DNA of 35,476 nucleotides from CAZZNQ01 sp964655775. Lineage in GTDB: Bacteria; Planctomycetota; Brocadiia; SM23-32. The notes beneath the pieces were generated by a model. The model saw nothing but the letters and a program-made list of their open reading frames with translations. It was not told where the DNA came from and searched no databases. Location: positions 1-35,476 of the forward strand of contig CAZZNQ010000037.1 in the NCBI GenBank assembly GCA_964655775.1. The letters run 5' to 3'. Of the stretch, positions 15,635-23,275 are shown one piece after another (within the stretch, counting starts at the first letter, position 1; each line of letters starts with the position of its first letter). The position numbers were made by a program, and so were the translations under genes.

Positions 15635-16471
15635 TTGAAGGGCGACTTGCACATACACACGGACGTGAGCGACGGGGCCCGCTCGCCGTCTGCGGTCGCG
15701 GGCATGGCCGTGGCCGGCGGGCTGGACTTCATCGCTGTCACCGACCACAACTCGCTGGCCGGCATAGGGGAGGCGGCGGCCGTGCTGGACGGCCAGCATG
15801 CGCAGTTGATCTGCGGCGTGGAACTGACCGCTCAGCCGGACGACGGTGGCGAGATCCACATCCTGGGCTACGGTTTCGATCCCGAATCGCCGCAGCTCAA
15901 CGAGCTCTGCCTGGAGATCTGCAGGCGCAAGCGGGAGCAGATCGACCGGATGATGTCCCGGCTCCAGCGCGACGGAGTGGCCGTGGACAGGGAGCTTTTC
16001 GATTCCGAGCCCGAGGACCGCTACAATGGCCGTCCCGTTCTGGCGGGGTGGTTGTTGGAGCAGGGCGTGGTGGGCAGCATCGGCCAGGCGTTCGCCCGGT
16101 ACCTGGGAAGCCGGGGCCGCGCGTTCGTACCGATGGAGGCGATGGACCCCGCGCACTGCATCGAGGCCATCCACGAGGCCGGAGGCGTCGCCGTGCTGGC
16201 CCATCCACGGATCGACACCGTGGATGAGTGGCTCGCCGCGCTGGTGCAATATGGTCTGGACGGGGTGGAGCTTTTTCGGCCGGCACTCCGCGGCAACGAA
16301 CAGCTCTACGTGGAGAAGGCGGCCGAGCACTTCGGGCTGGCCACCACGGGTGGATCGGACTGGCACGGCCGGCCGTCTGAGCCGCCTCTGGGTGCCTTCG
16401 CCGTCGCCCGCGACCAGATGAACGGGTTCTTCCGCATCCTGGACGGTTGTCATTCCTGCCCGCCTTCCTGA
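15635..16471 (+). CDS. PHP-domain phosphoesterase
   Basis: 278 residues of the PHP superfamily. The metal-binding motifs are DLHIHTDVSDG (N-terminus), TDHNSL, GVELTA, LAHPRID and GGSDWHG, with the GRPVLAGWLLEQG segment typical of the YciV/RnaAM-like group (5'-3' oligonucleotide or nucleoside 3',5'-bisphosphate phosphatase). RNA or nucleotide phosphate hydrolysis is the best guess. The nrnA-type gene downstream also acts on short RNA or pAp in its family, which makes that link attractive but unproven. Translation starts at a TTG with a strong GGGGAGG five bases upstream. Probably co-transcribed with the nucleotidyltransferase. Confidence 0.85.
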   Translation: MKGDLHIHTDVSDGARSPSAVAGMAVAGGLDFIAVTDHNSLAGIGEAAAVLDGQHAQLICGVELTAQPDDGGEIHILGYGFDPESPQLNELCLEICRRKREQIDRMMSRLQRDGVAVDRELFDSEPEDRYNGRPVLAGWLLEQGVVGSIGQAFARYLGSRGRAFVPMEAMDPAHCIEAIHEAGGVAVLAHPRIDTVDEWLAALVQYGLDGVELFRPALRGNEQLYVEKAAEHFGLATTGGSDWHGRPSEPPLGAFAVARDQMNGFFRILDGCHSCPPS

Positions 16472-16506
16472 GCGCTTCCTGCGATGCCGCACCGGCGAAC
16501 AAAGGG

Positions 16507-16536
16507 TTGACGGTCTGGCGCCGGCGGCAGTACAAT
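16507..16536 (+). promoter_or_regulatory. Promoter of the secretin-N-like gene
   Basis: TTGACG (16507-16512), an 18-base spacer and TACAAT (16531-16536). The start point would be near 16543. This rules out translation from the in-frame ATG at 16535 on this transcript and supports the ATG at 16577. Confidence 0.65.
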
Positions 16537-16576
16537 GAGAGAAGTTGGGACGCTTTCGGTACAAGGGGACGGGGAG

Positions 16577-17665
16577 ATGGAAAGCCTGTTAAGACAGACT
16601 GCGGTGGTGTTCGCCATAATGGCGCTTGCCGCGTCCGGCGTGGGCGCGGAGACGGTGGTGCTGCACAGCGGAGGCATCCTCCATGGGAGCGTGCGAACCG
16701 CCGCGGGCACAGTGATCGTCGCTACCTCGGAAGGCGAGACGCGCCTGCCGGCACGAAGGGTCGCCGCGATTGTGCCCGACCCTCGGCCCGCAACCGTGCT
16801 GCAAAGCAAGCCCGCCGCCGGGTCGGATGCGCGCGATCCCCTTGCCGCGTTGGTGAGCGTGGATGCAGAAGCCGCATCGCTCCGGGACGTCCTCGCCGAT
16901 CTGCGCAGGCAGACCGGCGTGCCGATCTCCGTATCCTCGAGAGTGGCGTTGGGGACGAAGGTCGAGCCCGAGGAGGCGGAGTCGGTGCCGCTTGTCGAGG
17001 CGCTGGACCGCGCCCTGTCCCCGCACGGACTGCGCTACCGCCTCTCTGAGGGCAGGCTCTACGTGTTCGGTTCGGATGTCGTTGAAACCGAGCCTGAGCC
17101 CGTCGTCCATCCGCTCGTGCGGCGCATGGACGTGGACTTCGACCAGGTGCCTCTCAGGGAGGTGCTGGTCTATCTGAGGGAGACCACAGGGTTCGGACTG
17201 GCGATGCACGACGATCTGAACGCCGACCCGCGCACGGTTACGCTCCATCTGCGCAACGCGCCGCTGGAACGGATACTCGACCTGACGCTGCTGCCGCGCG
17301 GTTACGGCTACCGGATCACGTCGGACAACGTGCTGATGGTGCTCCCGCGCCACCTGCGCGCAGGCTACCGCACCGAGCTCTACAACGTGACGGATCTTCT
17401 CCTGAGCACGAACGATCTGACGGGCGGCAGCCGTGATGACGACCGTTCGTCCGGCCGCGCATCGTCCGGGCGGTCCATCGGCATCAACCCGCAGTACGGC
17501 CGCAGAGGCGGCAGCAACGGAGATGACGACGACGATCGCGAGGGATTCAGCCGTGTGTCCGACCGCGCCGAGAACCTCGTATTGCTGATGAAACAAGCGT
17601 GTCATCCGGACGAATGGGCCGCCCCGGCGTCCACCGGCCTGATAGACGTGGGCCGGGAGGACTGA
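16577..17665 (+). CDS. Secreted protein with two secretin/TonB N-terminal (STN)-like domains
   Basis: 362 residues. A signal peptide (1-24, ending GVGA) is followed by a short beta-rich part (LHSGGILHGSVRTAAGTVIV). Two similar repeats follow: VDAEAASLRDVLADLRRQTG at about 85-105 and VDFDQVPLREVLVYLRETTG at about 183-202. Each is followed by a strand-rich half, as in STN domains of secretins. YNVTDLLLS then leads to an acidic, Ser/Gly/Arg-rich, low-complexity tail with five consecutive Asp. The secretin pore domain is absent, and the chain ends just after ENLVLLMKQACHPDEW, where related proteins usually continue. AAGGGG lies eight bases upstream of the ATG. A promoter precedes it and a terminator follows (17738-17775), so it is a single-gene transcript. 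Periplasmic scaffold role inferred only. Confidence 0.7.
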   Translation: MESLLRQTAVVFAIMALAASGVGAETVVLHSGGILHGSVRTAAGTVIVATSEGETRLPARRVAAIVPDPRPATVLQSKPAAGSDARDPLAALVSVDAEAASLRDVLADLRRQTGVPISVSSRVALGTKVEPEEAESVPLVEALDRALSPHGLRYRLSEGRLYVFGSDVVETEPEPVVHPLVRRMDVDFDQVPLREVLVYLRETTGFGLAMHDDLNADPRTVTLHLRNAPLERILDLTLLPRGYGYRITSDNVLMVLPRHLRAGYRTELYNVTDLLLSTNDLTGGSRDDDRSSGRASSGRSIGINPQYGRRGGSNGDDDDDREGFSRVSDRAENLVLLMKQACHPDEWAAPASTGLIDVGRED

Positions 17666-17737
17666 CATCCCGCGTTCGGATGCCCGCGGGCCGGCGCAGG
17701 CGCCCTCGATCCGCGCGGCTTAGTGTTGAGATTCATG

Positions 17738-17775
17738 CGCGCAGGCGAACAAGCTTGCCTGCGCGTCGTCTTTTC
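17738..17775 (+). terminator. Rho-independent terminator after the secretin-N-like gene
   Basis: CGCGCAGGC (17738-17746) and GCCTGCGCG (17757-17765) form a 9-bp stem with a 10-base loop, followed by TCGTCTTTTCT. It lies 36 bases before nrnA, whose transcription therefore needs readthrough or its own promoter. Confidence 0.7.
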
Positions 17776-17801
17776 TCACAAGACCACCAGAGGACCCCGC
17801 T

Positions 17802-18839
17802 TTGGCTGAAGCCACCTGCACTGTGGACACGTGCCGCGCCATCTGGCGCCGGCTGAGGGACGGAAGCCCTGCCGTCATCACCGCCCATCTGCGTCTGGAC
17901 GCGGACGGCGCCGGGTCTGTCCTTGCACTGCGGCACGCGCTCATCTTGCTCGGAGTGGAGGTCCATCACATATTCCCGGGCCCAACGCCCACCATGTTCG
18001 ACTTTCTGCCGGGGATGCAGGAGATCTCCCGCGCGGATGAACTTCCGTCCCGGTACAACCTGATCGTTGTGGACTGCGGCACGCCCGAGCGCGTGGGCGA
18101 ACTCAGCGAGGTGCTTACGGGAGCCGTCTGCACTGTGAACATCGATCATCACCCCACGAACGATGGGTTTGGGGATCTGAACCTGGTGGACGCCCAAGCC
18201 AGCTCCTGCGGGGAGATGATCGGCTCGCTGCTGGAGGCCGGTGGGGTGCGGATGACGCCTGAGATCGCCGAGTGCCTGCTTGCAGCCATCGTCGGCGATA
18301 CCGGGCAGTTCAGCCATGGCGACACCACGCCCCATTCGCTGGAAGTGGCCGCGCAATGCATACGGGCGGGCGCCCGGCCGGCCGTGATAGCTGCCCATCT
18401 GTTCGCGTCCCTGACGCCTGCGCAGGTCCGATTGAAGCACCTGGTCTTGGGCAGCCTTCAGTTGCATGCCGACGGACGGATTGCGACCATGGAGGTCACG
18501 CGCGAGATGCTGGAGCGCACCGGCCTGGAGCCGGTGGACAGCGAAGGCTTCGCGGATCTGCCGGCCAACATCCAGGGCGTACGGGCCTCGGCGCTGTTCC
18601 GCGAGCTGCCCGAGGACGGCTGCATCAAGGTGAGCATGCGCAGTCGTTCCGCGGCCGACGTCTGCGCAGCGGCGTCGCAGTTCGGCGGCGGCGGGCACGT
18701 TCAGGCGTCCGGCTGCGAGATCCGCGATACCCTCGACAATGCGCGGCGGGCCGTCGTCCGTGTTCTGAAGGAGCAGCTTGCCCGGGCAACCGGCGTCCGC
18801 GACTTAGCCGACACAGCACCCAGAGAATCCCATGAGTGA
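17802..18839 (+). CDS. nrnA: DHH/DHHA1 phosphoesterase, NrnA-like (oligoribonuclease / pAp phosphatase)
   Basis: 345 residues. NrnA-type enzymes degrade 2-5 nt RNAs and dephosphorylate pAp in the cytoplasm. Motifs in order: AHLRLDADGAGS (metal-binding Asp pair), VVDCGTPE, the name-giving IDHHPTND, AIVGDTGQFSH and the C-terminal DHHA1 glycine loop FGGGGHVQASG. All catalytic residues appear present. The start is a TTG with AGAGGA upstream. The last eight bases (ATGAGTGA) contain the start of dxs, so the two genes are translationally coupled. It follows a terminator at 17738-17775; no clear promoter was seen between. Confidence 0.88.
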   Translation: MAEATCTVDTCRAIWRRLRDGSPAVITAHLRLDADGAGSVLALRHALILLGVEVHHIFPGPTPTMFDFLPGMQEISRADELPSRYNLIVVDCGTPERVGELSEVLTGAVCTVNIDHHPTNDGFGDLNLVDAQASSCGEMIGSLLEAGGVRMTPEIAECLLAAIVGDTGQFSHGDTTPHSLEVAAQCIRAGARPAVIAAHLFASLTPAQVRLKHLVLGSLQLHADGRIATMEVTREMLERTGLEPVDSEGFADLPANIQGVRASALFRELPEDGCIKVSMRSRSAADVCAAASQFGGGGHVQASGCEIRDTLDNARRAVVRVLKEQLARATGVRDLADTAPRESHE

Positions 18840-20730
18840 ACTACTGGACCGGATAGAGACTCCCGCCGACCTGAAGGCGCTCGACACCGAGCAACTGCGC
18901 CAGGTCGCGGCCGAAGTGCGCGAACTCATCATCGAGGTCGTCTCCCGCAACCGCGGCCACCTTGCCAGCAACCTCGGTGTGGTGGAGCTGGCCGTGGCCC
19001 TGCACCGCTGCTACGACATGGCCGAGGACCGCCTGGTCTGGGACTGCGGACATCAGTCCTACGCGCACAAGATTCTGACCGGTCGCCGCGCCGAGTTCCA
19101 CACGTTGCGGCAGAAGGACGGCATCAGCGGATTCGCCACCCACCTGGAAAGCCCATACGACTGCTTCCGCTTCGGCCATACCGGCACCAGCATAAGCAGC
19201 GCCCTGGGGCTAGCAGCGGCGGACAAGGCGAAGGGGCGCGACCGCCACGTCGTCGCCGTCATCGGCGACGGGGCGATGGCCAGCGGCATGGCCTTCGAGG
19301 CGCTGAACCACGCCGGAGAAACGGGTCTGAACCTGCTGGTGATACTCAACGACAACAAGATGAGCATAGCTCGCAGCGTGGGAGCCATCGCCCGCTACCT
19401 GAGCAAGATACGCTCCAGCGCACCGTACACCGACGTGAAGAAGGAGCTCCAGAGCATCGTCGGCAGGGTTCCGCTGGTCCGCCAGGCCGTGCCGGATCTG
19501 CTGGCCAGGCTGGGCGAGGGCATCCAGTCGGCACTCACCCCGGGCGGCGTGTTCGTGGAACTGGGATTTCACTACTACGGGCCCGTCGACGGACACGACC
19601 TGGGCGGACTTATCGAGACGCTGGAGGACATGAAGCGCATCCGCGGCCCCGTACTGCTGCACCTGCTCACCGAGAAGGGGCACGGGTTCACGCCCGCCAG
19701 CGACGATCCCACACGGTTCCACAGCAGCAAGCGGTTCGAGCATGCGGACGGCACCATCCAGAGCATCGAGAAGCCGGGCGGAGTCTCCTATTCGAAGGTG
19801 TTCGGCGACGCCCTGTGCGAGATCGCCGAGGCCGATTCCGACGTGGTGGCCATCACCGCGGCGATGCCGGACGGCACCGGGCTGACCGAGTTCGCTGAGC
19901 GGTTCCCGGATCGCTTCTTCGACGTCGGCATCTGCGAGCAGCACGCGGTGGGGCTGGCGAACGGCATCAGCGCCGGCGGGCTGAAGCCGGTCTTCGCGGT
20001 GTACTCCACCTTTCTCCAGAGGGCCTACGACCAGCTCGCCCACGACATCGCGCTGCAGGAGTCAAGCCTGACCGTCTGCATAGACCGGGCCGGCTTTGTC
20101 GGCGACGACGGACCCACACATCACGGCCTGAACGATATCGCCGTCTGCCGAGCCATGCCGCGCTTCGTGGTGATGGCGCCGAAGGACGCGCCCGAGCTGC
20201 GGCGGATGCTGAGGCTGGCCGTCGACGGCGATTTCCCCGCGGCGATCCGGTATCCGAAGGAGAGTGCGATGGGCCTGGACGCGGAAGGCCCGGATCCGCA
20301 GTTCCGGGTCGGTGAAGCGGAGGTATGTGTGGAAGGAGACGACGCGGCCATCATCGCCTACGGCTCCATCGTCCCGCGCGCCCTGGAGGCGGCCCGCATC
20401 GTGGCCGAGGAGCACGAGGCCAGCGTAACCGTGGTCAACGCGCGGTTCGCCGCGCCGCTGGACATGGAGACCATCGGCACGGTTGTGGAAGGCCACCGGG
20501 CCGTGCTGCTCGCGGAGGAGCACAGCGTGGCCGGCGGTTTCGGGTCGGCCGTGCAGGAAGCTCTCTGTGCGAAAGGCATCCGCAGCGCGCACGTGCGCCA
20601 GGCGGGCGTTCCGCTCCGGCCGATAGAGCATGCGCCGCGCGAGCATCAGTTGGAGGAGTGCGGCTTGACCGCCCCGACCATGGCCGACCGGTTGGCCAAG
20701 CTGCTCGAGCGCGCCGCGCACGGCGCCTGA
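18832..20730 (+). CDS. dxs: 1-deoxy-D-xylulose-5-phosphate synthase
   Basis: 632 residues, full length. This thiamine diphosphate enzyme condenses pyruvate and glyceraldehyde 3-phosphate in the first step of the non-mevalonate isoprenoid pathway and also supplies thiamine and pyridoxal synthesis. LVWDCGHQSYAHKILTGR, the ThDP motif GDGAMASGMAFEALNHAG...ILNDNKMSI, YYGPVDGHDL, DVGICEQHAVGLANGIS with the catalytic Glu, DRAGFVGDDGPTHHG and the transketolase C-terminal domain are all seen. The start overlaps nrnA by eight bases. Isoprenoid genes such as ispA or xseB, often beside dxs, are not present. Confidence 0.97.
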   Translation: MSELLDRIETPADLKALDTEQLRQVAAEVRELIIEVVSRNRGHLASNLGVVELAVALHRCYDMAEDRLVWDCGHQSYAHKILTGRRAEFHTLRQKDGISGFATHLESPYDCFRFGHTGTSISSALGLAAADKAKGRDRHVVAVIGDGAMASGMAFEALNHAGETGLNLLVILNDNKMSIARSVGAIARYLSKIRSSAPYTDVKKELQSIVGRVPLVRQAVPDLLARLGEGIQSALTPGGVFVELGFHYYGPVDGHDLGGLIETLEDMKRIRGPVLLHLLTEKGHGFTPASDDPTRFHSSKRFEHADGTIQSIEKPGGVSYSKVFGDALCEIAEADSDVVAITAAMPDGTGLTEFAERFPDRFFDVGICEQHAVGLANGISAGGLKPVFAVYSTFLQRAYDQLAHDIALQESSLTVCIDRAGFVGDDGPTHHGLNDIAVCRAMPRFVVMAPKDAPELRRMLRLAVDGDFPAAIRYPKESAMGLDAEGPDPQFRVGEAEVCVEGDDAAIIAYGSIVPRALEAARIVAEEHEASVTVVNARFAAPLDMETIGTVVEGHRAVLLAEEHSVAGGFGSAVQEALCAKGIRSAHVRQAGVPLRPIEHAPREHQLEECGLTAPTMADRLAKLLERAAHGA

Positions 20731-20755
20731 TCCGGCGCCGTACATCCCTTATCCG

Positions 20756-20785
20756 TTGATGAACCGCTCTCCGTTCGCATAGACT
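20756..20785 (+). promoter_or_regulatory. Candidate promoter of proB
   Basis: TTGATG (20756-20761), an 18-base spacer and TAGACT (20780-20785), in the 90-base gap after dxs. The start point would be near 20792, about 29 bases before the GTG. Confidence 0.45.
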
Positions 20786-20820
20786 GTTCCCAGTGCCATT
20801 CCCGTTGCAGGAACCGGAAG

Positions 20821-21963
20821 GTGGAGCCCAGCCGCGAACTCAGACGTAGCCATGTCTCCTCGGCGAAGCGCCTTGTCGTGAAGGTCGGCACCAACGTGCT
20901 GGCCGCGCCCGGCAGGCCGCTGGACAGCCGGCGTGTGGGCTCTTTGGCGCGGCAGATCGCAGAACTGGTGAACGGCGGGCGGGAGGTGGCGCTGGTCAGC
21001 AGCGGCGCCATCGGGTGCGGTATGGTCGAGTTGGGCCTCGATCGCCGTCCCACGGCGCTTCCCATGCTTCAGGCCGCCGCCAGTGTGGGTCAGGGCAAGC
21101 TGATGGCGATGTATGAGCGCCACTTCCACAAGCACGGTCTGCATGCCGCGCAGATTCTACTGACCCAGAACGACGTGGACGACCGCGGCCGCTATCTGAA
21201 CGCCCGGGACACGCTCACGACGCTGTTCGACCTGCCCTGCGTGCCCGTGATCAACGAGAACGATTCGATCAGCACCGAGGAGATCAAACTCGGCGACAAC
21301 GACCGGTTGGCCGCGATGGTCACCGACCTGATCCGCGCGGACCTTCTGATTCTGCTGACCAGTGTGCCCGGCCTCTATCGCCGACGCCCCGGCGACGGAG
21401 CGGAAGGGACCGTACTGGACGTGGTGGAGCGGGTGGACAGCAAGGTGCACGGTCTCGTCTACGGCGAAACAACCGCCAACGGCCTGGGCGGCATGCGGAG
21501 CAAAGTCGACGCGGCCCACATGGGTATGGAAGCCGGAGCGGCGGTCGTCATCGCGGACGGGCGAGTCGGGGGCGTGCTGGGGAAGGTGCTGTCGGGCGAG
21601 CCGGTGGGCACGCTGTTTCTGCCGGGGGAAGGGCGGCTGAGCAGCTACAAGCGGTGGCTGCGTTTCACGCGACGCCCGCGCGGCAGCGTGCGCGTGGACG
21701 CCGGTGCGCGCCAAGCCCTGATGGAGCAGGGCAAAAGCCTGCTCCCCATCGGCGTCGTTTCGGTGCACGGAGGGTTCGAGCGCGGCGACGGCGTCCGAAT
21801 CGAGGGACCCGACGGGGAGGAGTTCGCGCGCGGCGTCTCGAACTATTCGAGCGACGAGGTGGAGAGGATCAAGGGCTGCCAGACCGCGCGCATCGAGCCC
21901 ACGCTCGGGTACAAATACTCCGACGAGGTAGTCCACCGCGACAATCTGGCGCTGCTTCACTGA
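20821..21963 (+). CDS. proB: Glutamate 5-kinase with PUA domain
   Basis: 380 residues. Phosphorylates glutamate in the first step of proline synthesis. An amino acid kinase domain comes first (VVKVGTNVL, LVSSGAIGCGM, QILLTQNDVDDRGRYLNARDT, VPVINENDSISTEEIKLGDNDRLAAMV, GLGGMRSKVDAA), with a C-terminal PUA domain from about residue 285 (GSVRVDAGARQAL, FARGVSNYSSDEV). Family enzymes are feedback-inhibited by proline. The start is a GTG with AGGA and GGAAG just upstream. proA and proC are not in the window. Its stop lies two bases from the stop of convergent aroF. Confidence 0.96.
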   Translation: MEPSRELRRSHVSSAKRLVVKVGTNVLAAPGRPLDSRRVGSLARQIAELVNGGREVALVSSGAIGCGMVELGLDRRPTALPMLQAAASVGQGKLMAMYERHFHKHGLHAAQILLTQNDVDDRGRYLNARDTLTTLFDLPCVPVINENDSISTEEIKLGDNDRLAAMVTDLIRADLLILLTSVPGLYRRRPGDGAEGTVLDVVERVDSKVHGLVYGETTANGLGGMRSKVDAAHMGMEAGAAVVIADGRVGGVLGKVLSGEPVGTLFLPGEGRLSSYKRWLRFTRRPRGSVRVDAGARQALMEQGKSLLPIGVVSVHGGFERGDGVRIEGPDGEEFARGVSNYSSDEVERIKGCQTARIEPTLGYKYSDEVVHRDNLALLH

Positions 21964-21965
21964 CG

Positions 21966-22979
21966 CTACATCGTCCGGCCTACGGCATTCGCCACCGCGC
22001 GGAGCTGTCCCATCAACTCGGCGAATTGATCGCAGGTTAGTGTCTGCTGGCCGTCCACCAGCGCCATATCCGGCTGCGGGTGCACTTCCATGATCAGGCC
22101 GTCCGCGCCGCAGGCGACCGCCGCCTTCGCCATCTGAGGCACCAGGCTGCGCATCCCGGTGGCGTGGCTGGGATCGACGATCACGGGCAGATGGGTGACT
22201 TCCTTGAGGTAGGCGGCCGTGCTCAGCGAGAGAGTGAAGCGGGTGTGGTTCTCGAAGGTGCGGATGCCCCGGCAGCAGAGCACCACCTGGTTGTTGCCGC
22301 CCTTCAAGACATACTCCGCGGCCAGGAGGAATTCGTCTACCGACGCGCTGATGCCCCTCTTGAGCAGCACCGGCTTGTCCATCTTGCCGAGTTCCTTCAG
22401 CAGCACGAAGTTCTGCATGTTGCGTGCGCCCACCTGCAGCACGTCCGCGTACCGCGCGACGAGTTCCACCTGCTCGACGGTGAGGACTTCGGTGACGACG
22501 GCCAGGCCTGTGTGCTTGCCCACCTCGTGCAGGATCTTGAGGCCTTCCTCTTCCAGTCCCTGGAAGGAATGCGGACTGGTGCGGGGCTTGTAGGCCCCGC
22601 CTCGCAAGCCCACGGCGCCGGCCTCCTTCACGGCCCAGGCGATGTCCAGCGTTTGGTCCAGATCCTCCACGGCGCAGGGACCGGCAATGACCTGTACTTT
22701 TTCTTTGCCTATGACCTCCCCGTCGATCCGCACCGGCGTGGAGCCGGGGGACGCCTCTCGGCTGGCCAGCTTGTAGGGACTGAGGATGGGTATGATCCTG
22801 TCCACTCCCGGCGCGGCGAGCCACCGGTCGGTCTGCACCTCGCGCTTGTCCCCGATGGCGGCGATCACATTCCGCTTCTCTCCACGCAGCAGGATGGCCT
22901 CCAGGCCGGCGTCCTCTACCTTCTGCACCATACTCTCGATCTGTTCTTCGCTTGCCTCGGCATTCATGACGATGATCAC
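21966..22979 (-). CDS. aroF: 3-deoxy-7-phosphoheptulonate (DAHP) synthase, type I beta with FL-ACT domain
   Basis: 337 residues. Condenses phosphoenolpyruvate and erythrose 4-phosphate, the first step of the shikimate pathway. Residues 1-70 are a ferredoxin-like regulatory (FL-ACT) domain as in the Thermotoga enzyme. The barrel follows: VIAGPCAVED, GLRGGAYKPRTSPHSFQG, QVGARNMQNF, LLKRGISASVDEFLLAAEY, CCRGIRTFE, DPSHATGMR and MEVHPQPDMALVDGQQ. All usual PEP and metal residues are visible. The start is a GTG with AAGGAG eight bases upstream. Upstream lie a terminator, an aromatic-rich leader ORF and a promoter (23015-23275), so expression is probably set by attenuation, with allosteric control through the FL-ACT domain as a second layer. 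Confidence 0.96.
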   Translation of the reverse strand: MIIVMNAEASEEQIESMVQKVEDAGLEAILLRGEKRNVIAAIGDKREVQTDRWLAAPGVDRIIPILSPYKLASREASPGSTPVRIDGEVIGKEKVQVIAGPCAVEDLDQTLDIAWAVKEAGAVGLRGGAYKPRTSPHSFQGLEEEGLKILHEVGKHTGLAVVTEVLTVEQVELVARYADVLQVGARNMQNFVLLKELGKMDKPVLLKRGISASVDEFLLAAEYVLKGGNNQVVLCCRGIRTFENHTRFTLSLSTAAYLKEVTHLPVIVDPSHATGMRSLVPQMAKAAVACGADGLIMEVHPQPDMALVDGQQTLTCDQFAELMGQLRAVANAVGRTM

Positions 22980-23014
22980 GCGCGTGACTCCTTGCTATGG
23001 GGCATTGCAGGCAC

Positions 23015-23050
23015 AAAAAAAGGCCCCGAAGTCGGCTGACTTCGGGGCCT
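23015..23050 (-). terminator. Rho-independent terminator upstream of aroF (attenuator)
   Basis: Read on the minus strand, a perfect 13-bp stem (arms 23038-23050 and 23021-23033, AGGCCCCGAAGTC) closes a 4-base loop (AGCC) and is followed by a run of seven Ts (23015-23021). It stands between the leader ORF and the aroF start, 35 bases before the GTG, and not behind any full-length gene, which marks it as an attenuator. Confidence 0.88.
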
Positions 23051-23085
23051 GGTGTTTCGAAAATGGAGGTCTTCAGGCTAGCCCG

Positions 23086-23202
23086 TCAGTCGGCCTCCCC
23101 GCAGAAGCCAAAATAAAAGTACCAGAACGCACCTCCCACGCAGAGCGCACGGGCGTCGCTCACGTGGGTCTCAGCCGGCTTCGGCTGGATGCGTCCGGTC
23201 AT
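23086..23202 (-). CDS. Aromatic-rich leader peptide of aroF (38 codons)
   Basis: A 38-residue ORF beginning at ATG 23200-23202 and ending TGA 23086-23088, with CGGAG eight bases upstream. Residues 26-33 read FWYFYFGF (codons 23104-23127): four Phe, two Tyr and one Trp within eight residues. Two of the four Phe codons are TTT and one of the two Tyr codons is TAT, which are uncommon beside the GC-rich genes around. The control run ends 53 bases before the terminator stem. The RNA between contains CTGAC and a GGGGAGGCC segment that are partly complementary to the terminator 5' arm and loop (GTCAG, GGCCCC), so an antiterminator is plausible but not resolved by eye. The expected logic is that shortage of charged Phe, Tyr or Trp tRNA stalls the ribosome and permits readthrough into aroF. 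Expression is inferred. Confidence 0.8.
   Translation of the reverse strand: MTGRIQPKPAETHVSDARALCVGGAFWYFYFGFCGEAD
23172..23187 (-). other. Possible pause hairpin inside the leader ORF
   Basis: On the minus strand CAGCCG-AAGC-CGGCTG forms a perfect 6-bp stem with a 4-base loop, 44 bases before the aromatic codons. It may pause RNA polymerase so that the first ribosome catches up, as in trp leaders. Weak evidence. Confidence 0.35.
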
Positions 23203-23246
23203 GAAATCGGCTCCGCTTGGAAAGCCACACTGTTCAGAACGCCGAC

Positions 23247-23275
23247 ATGTTACCCGGCCGGGCCTGCGGTGTCAA
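23247..23275 (-). promoter_or_regulatory. Promoter of the aroF leader
   Basis: Minus strand: a perfect -35 TTGACA (23270-23275), a 17-base spacer and -10 TAACAT (23247-23252). The -35 overlaps the folK stop codon. Transcription would start near 23240, about 38 bases before the leader ATG. This is the best -35 in the window together with the one at 35201. Confidence 0.75.

Noticed and set aside
20646..21144. Short minus-strand frames around the dxs-proB gap
   Set aside because: They cover the antisense of dxs and proB, have no ribosome binding site and no family features.
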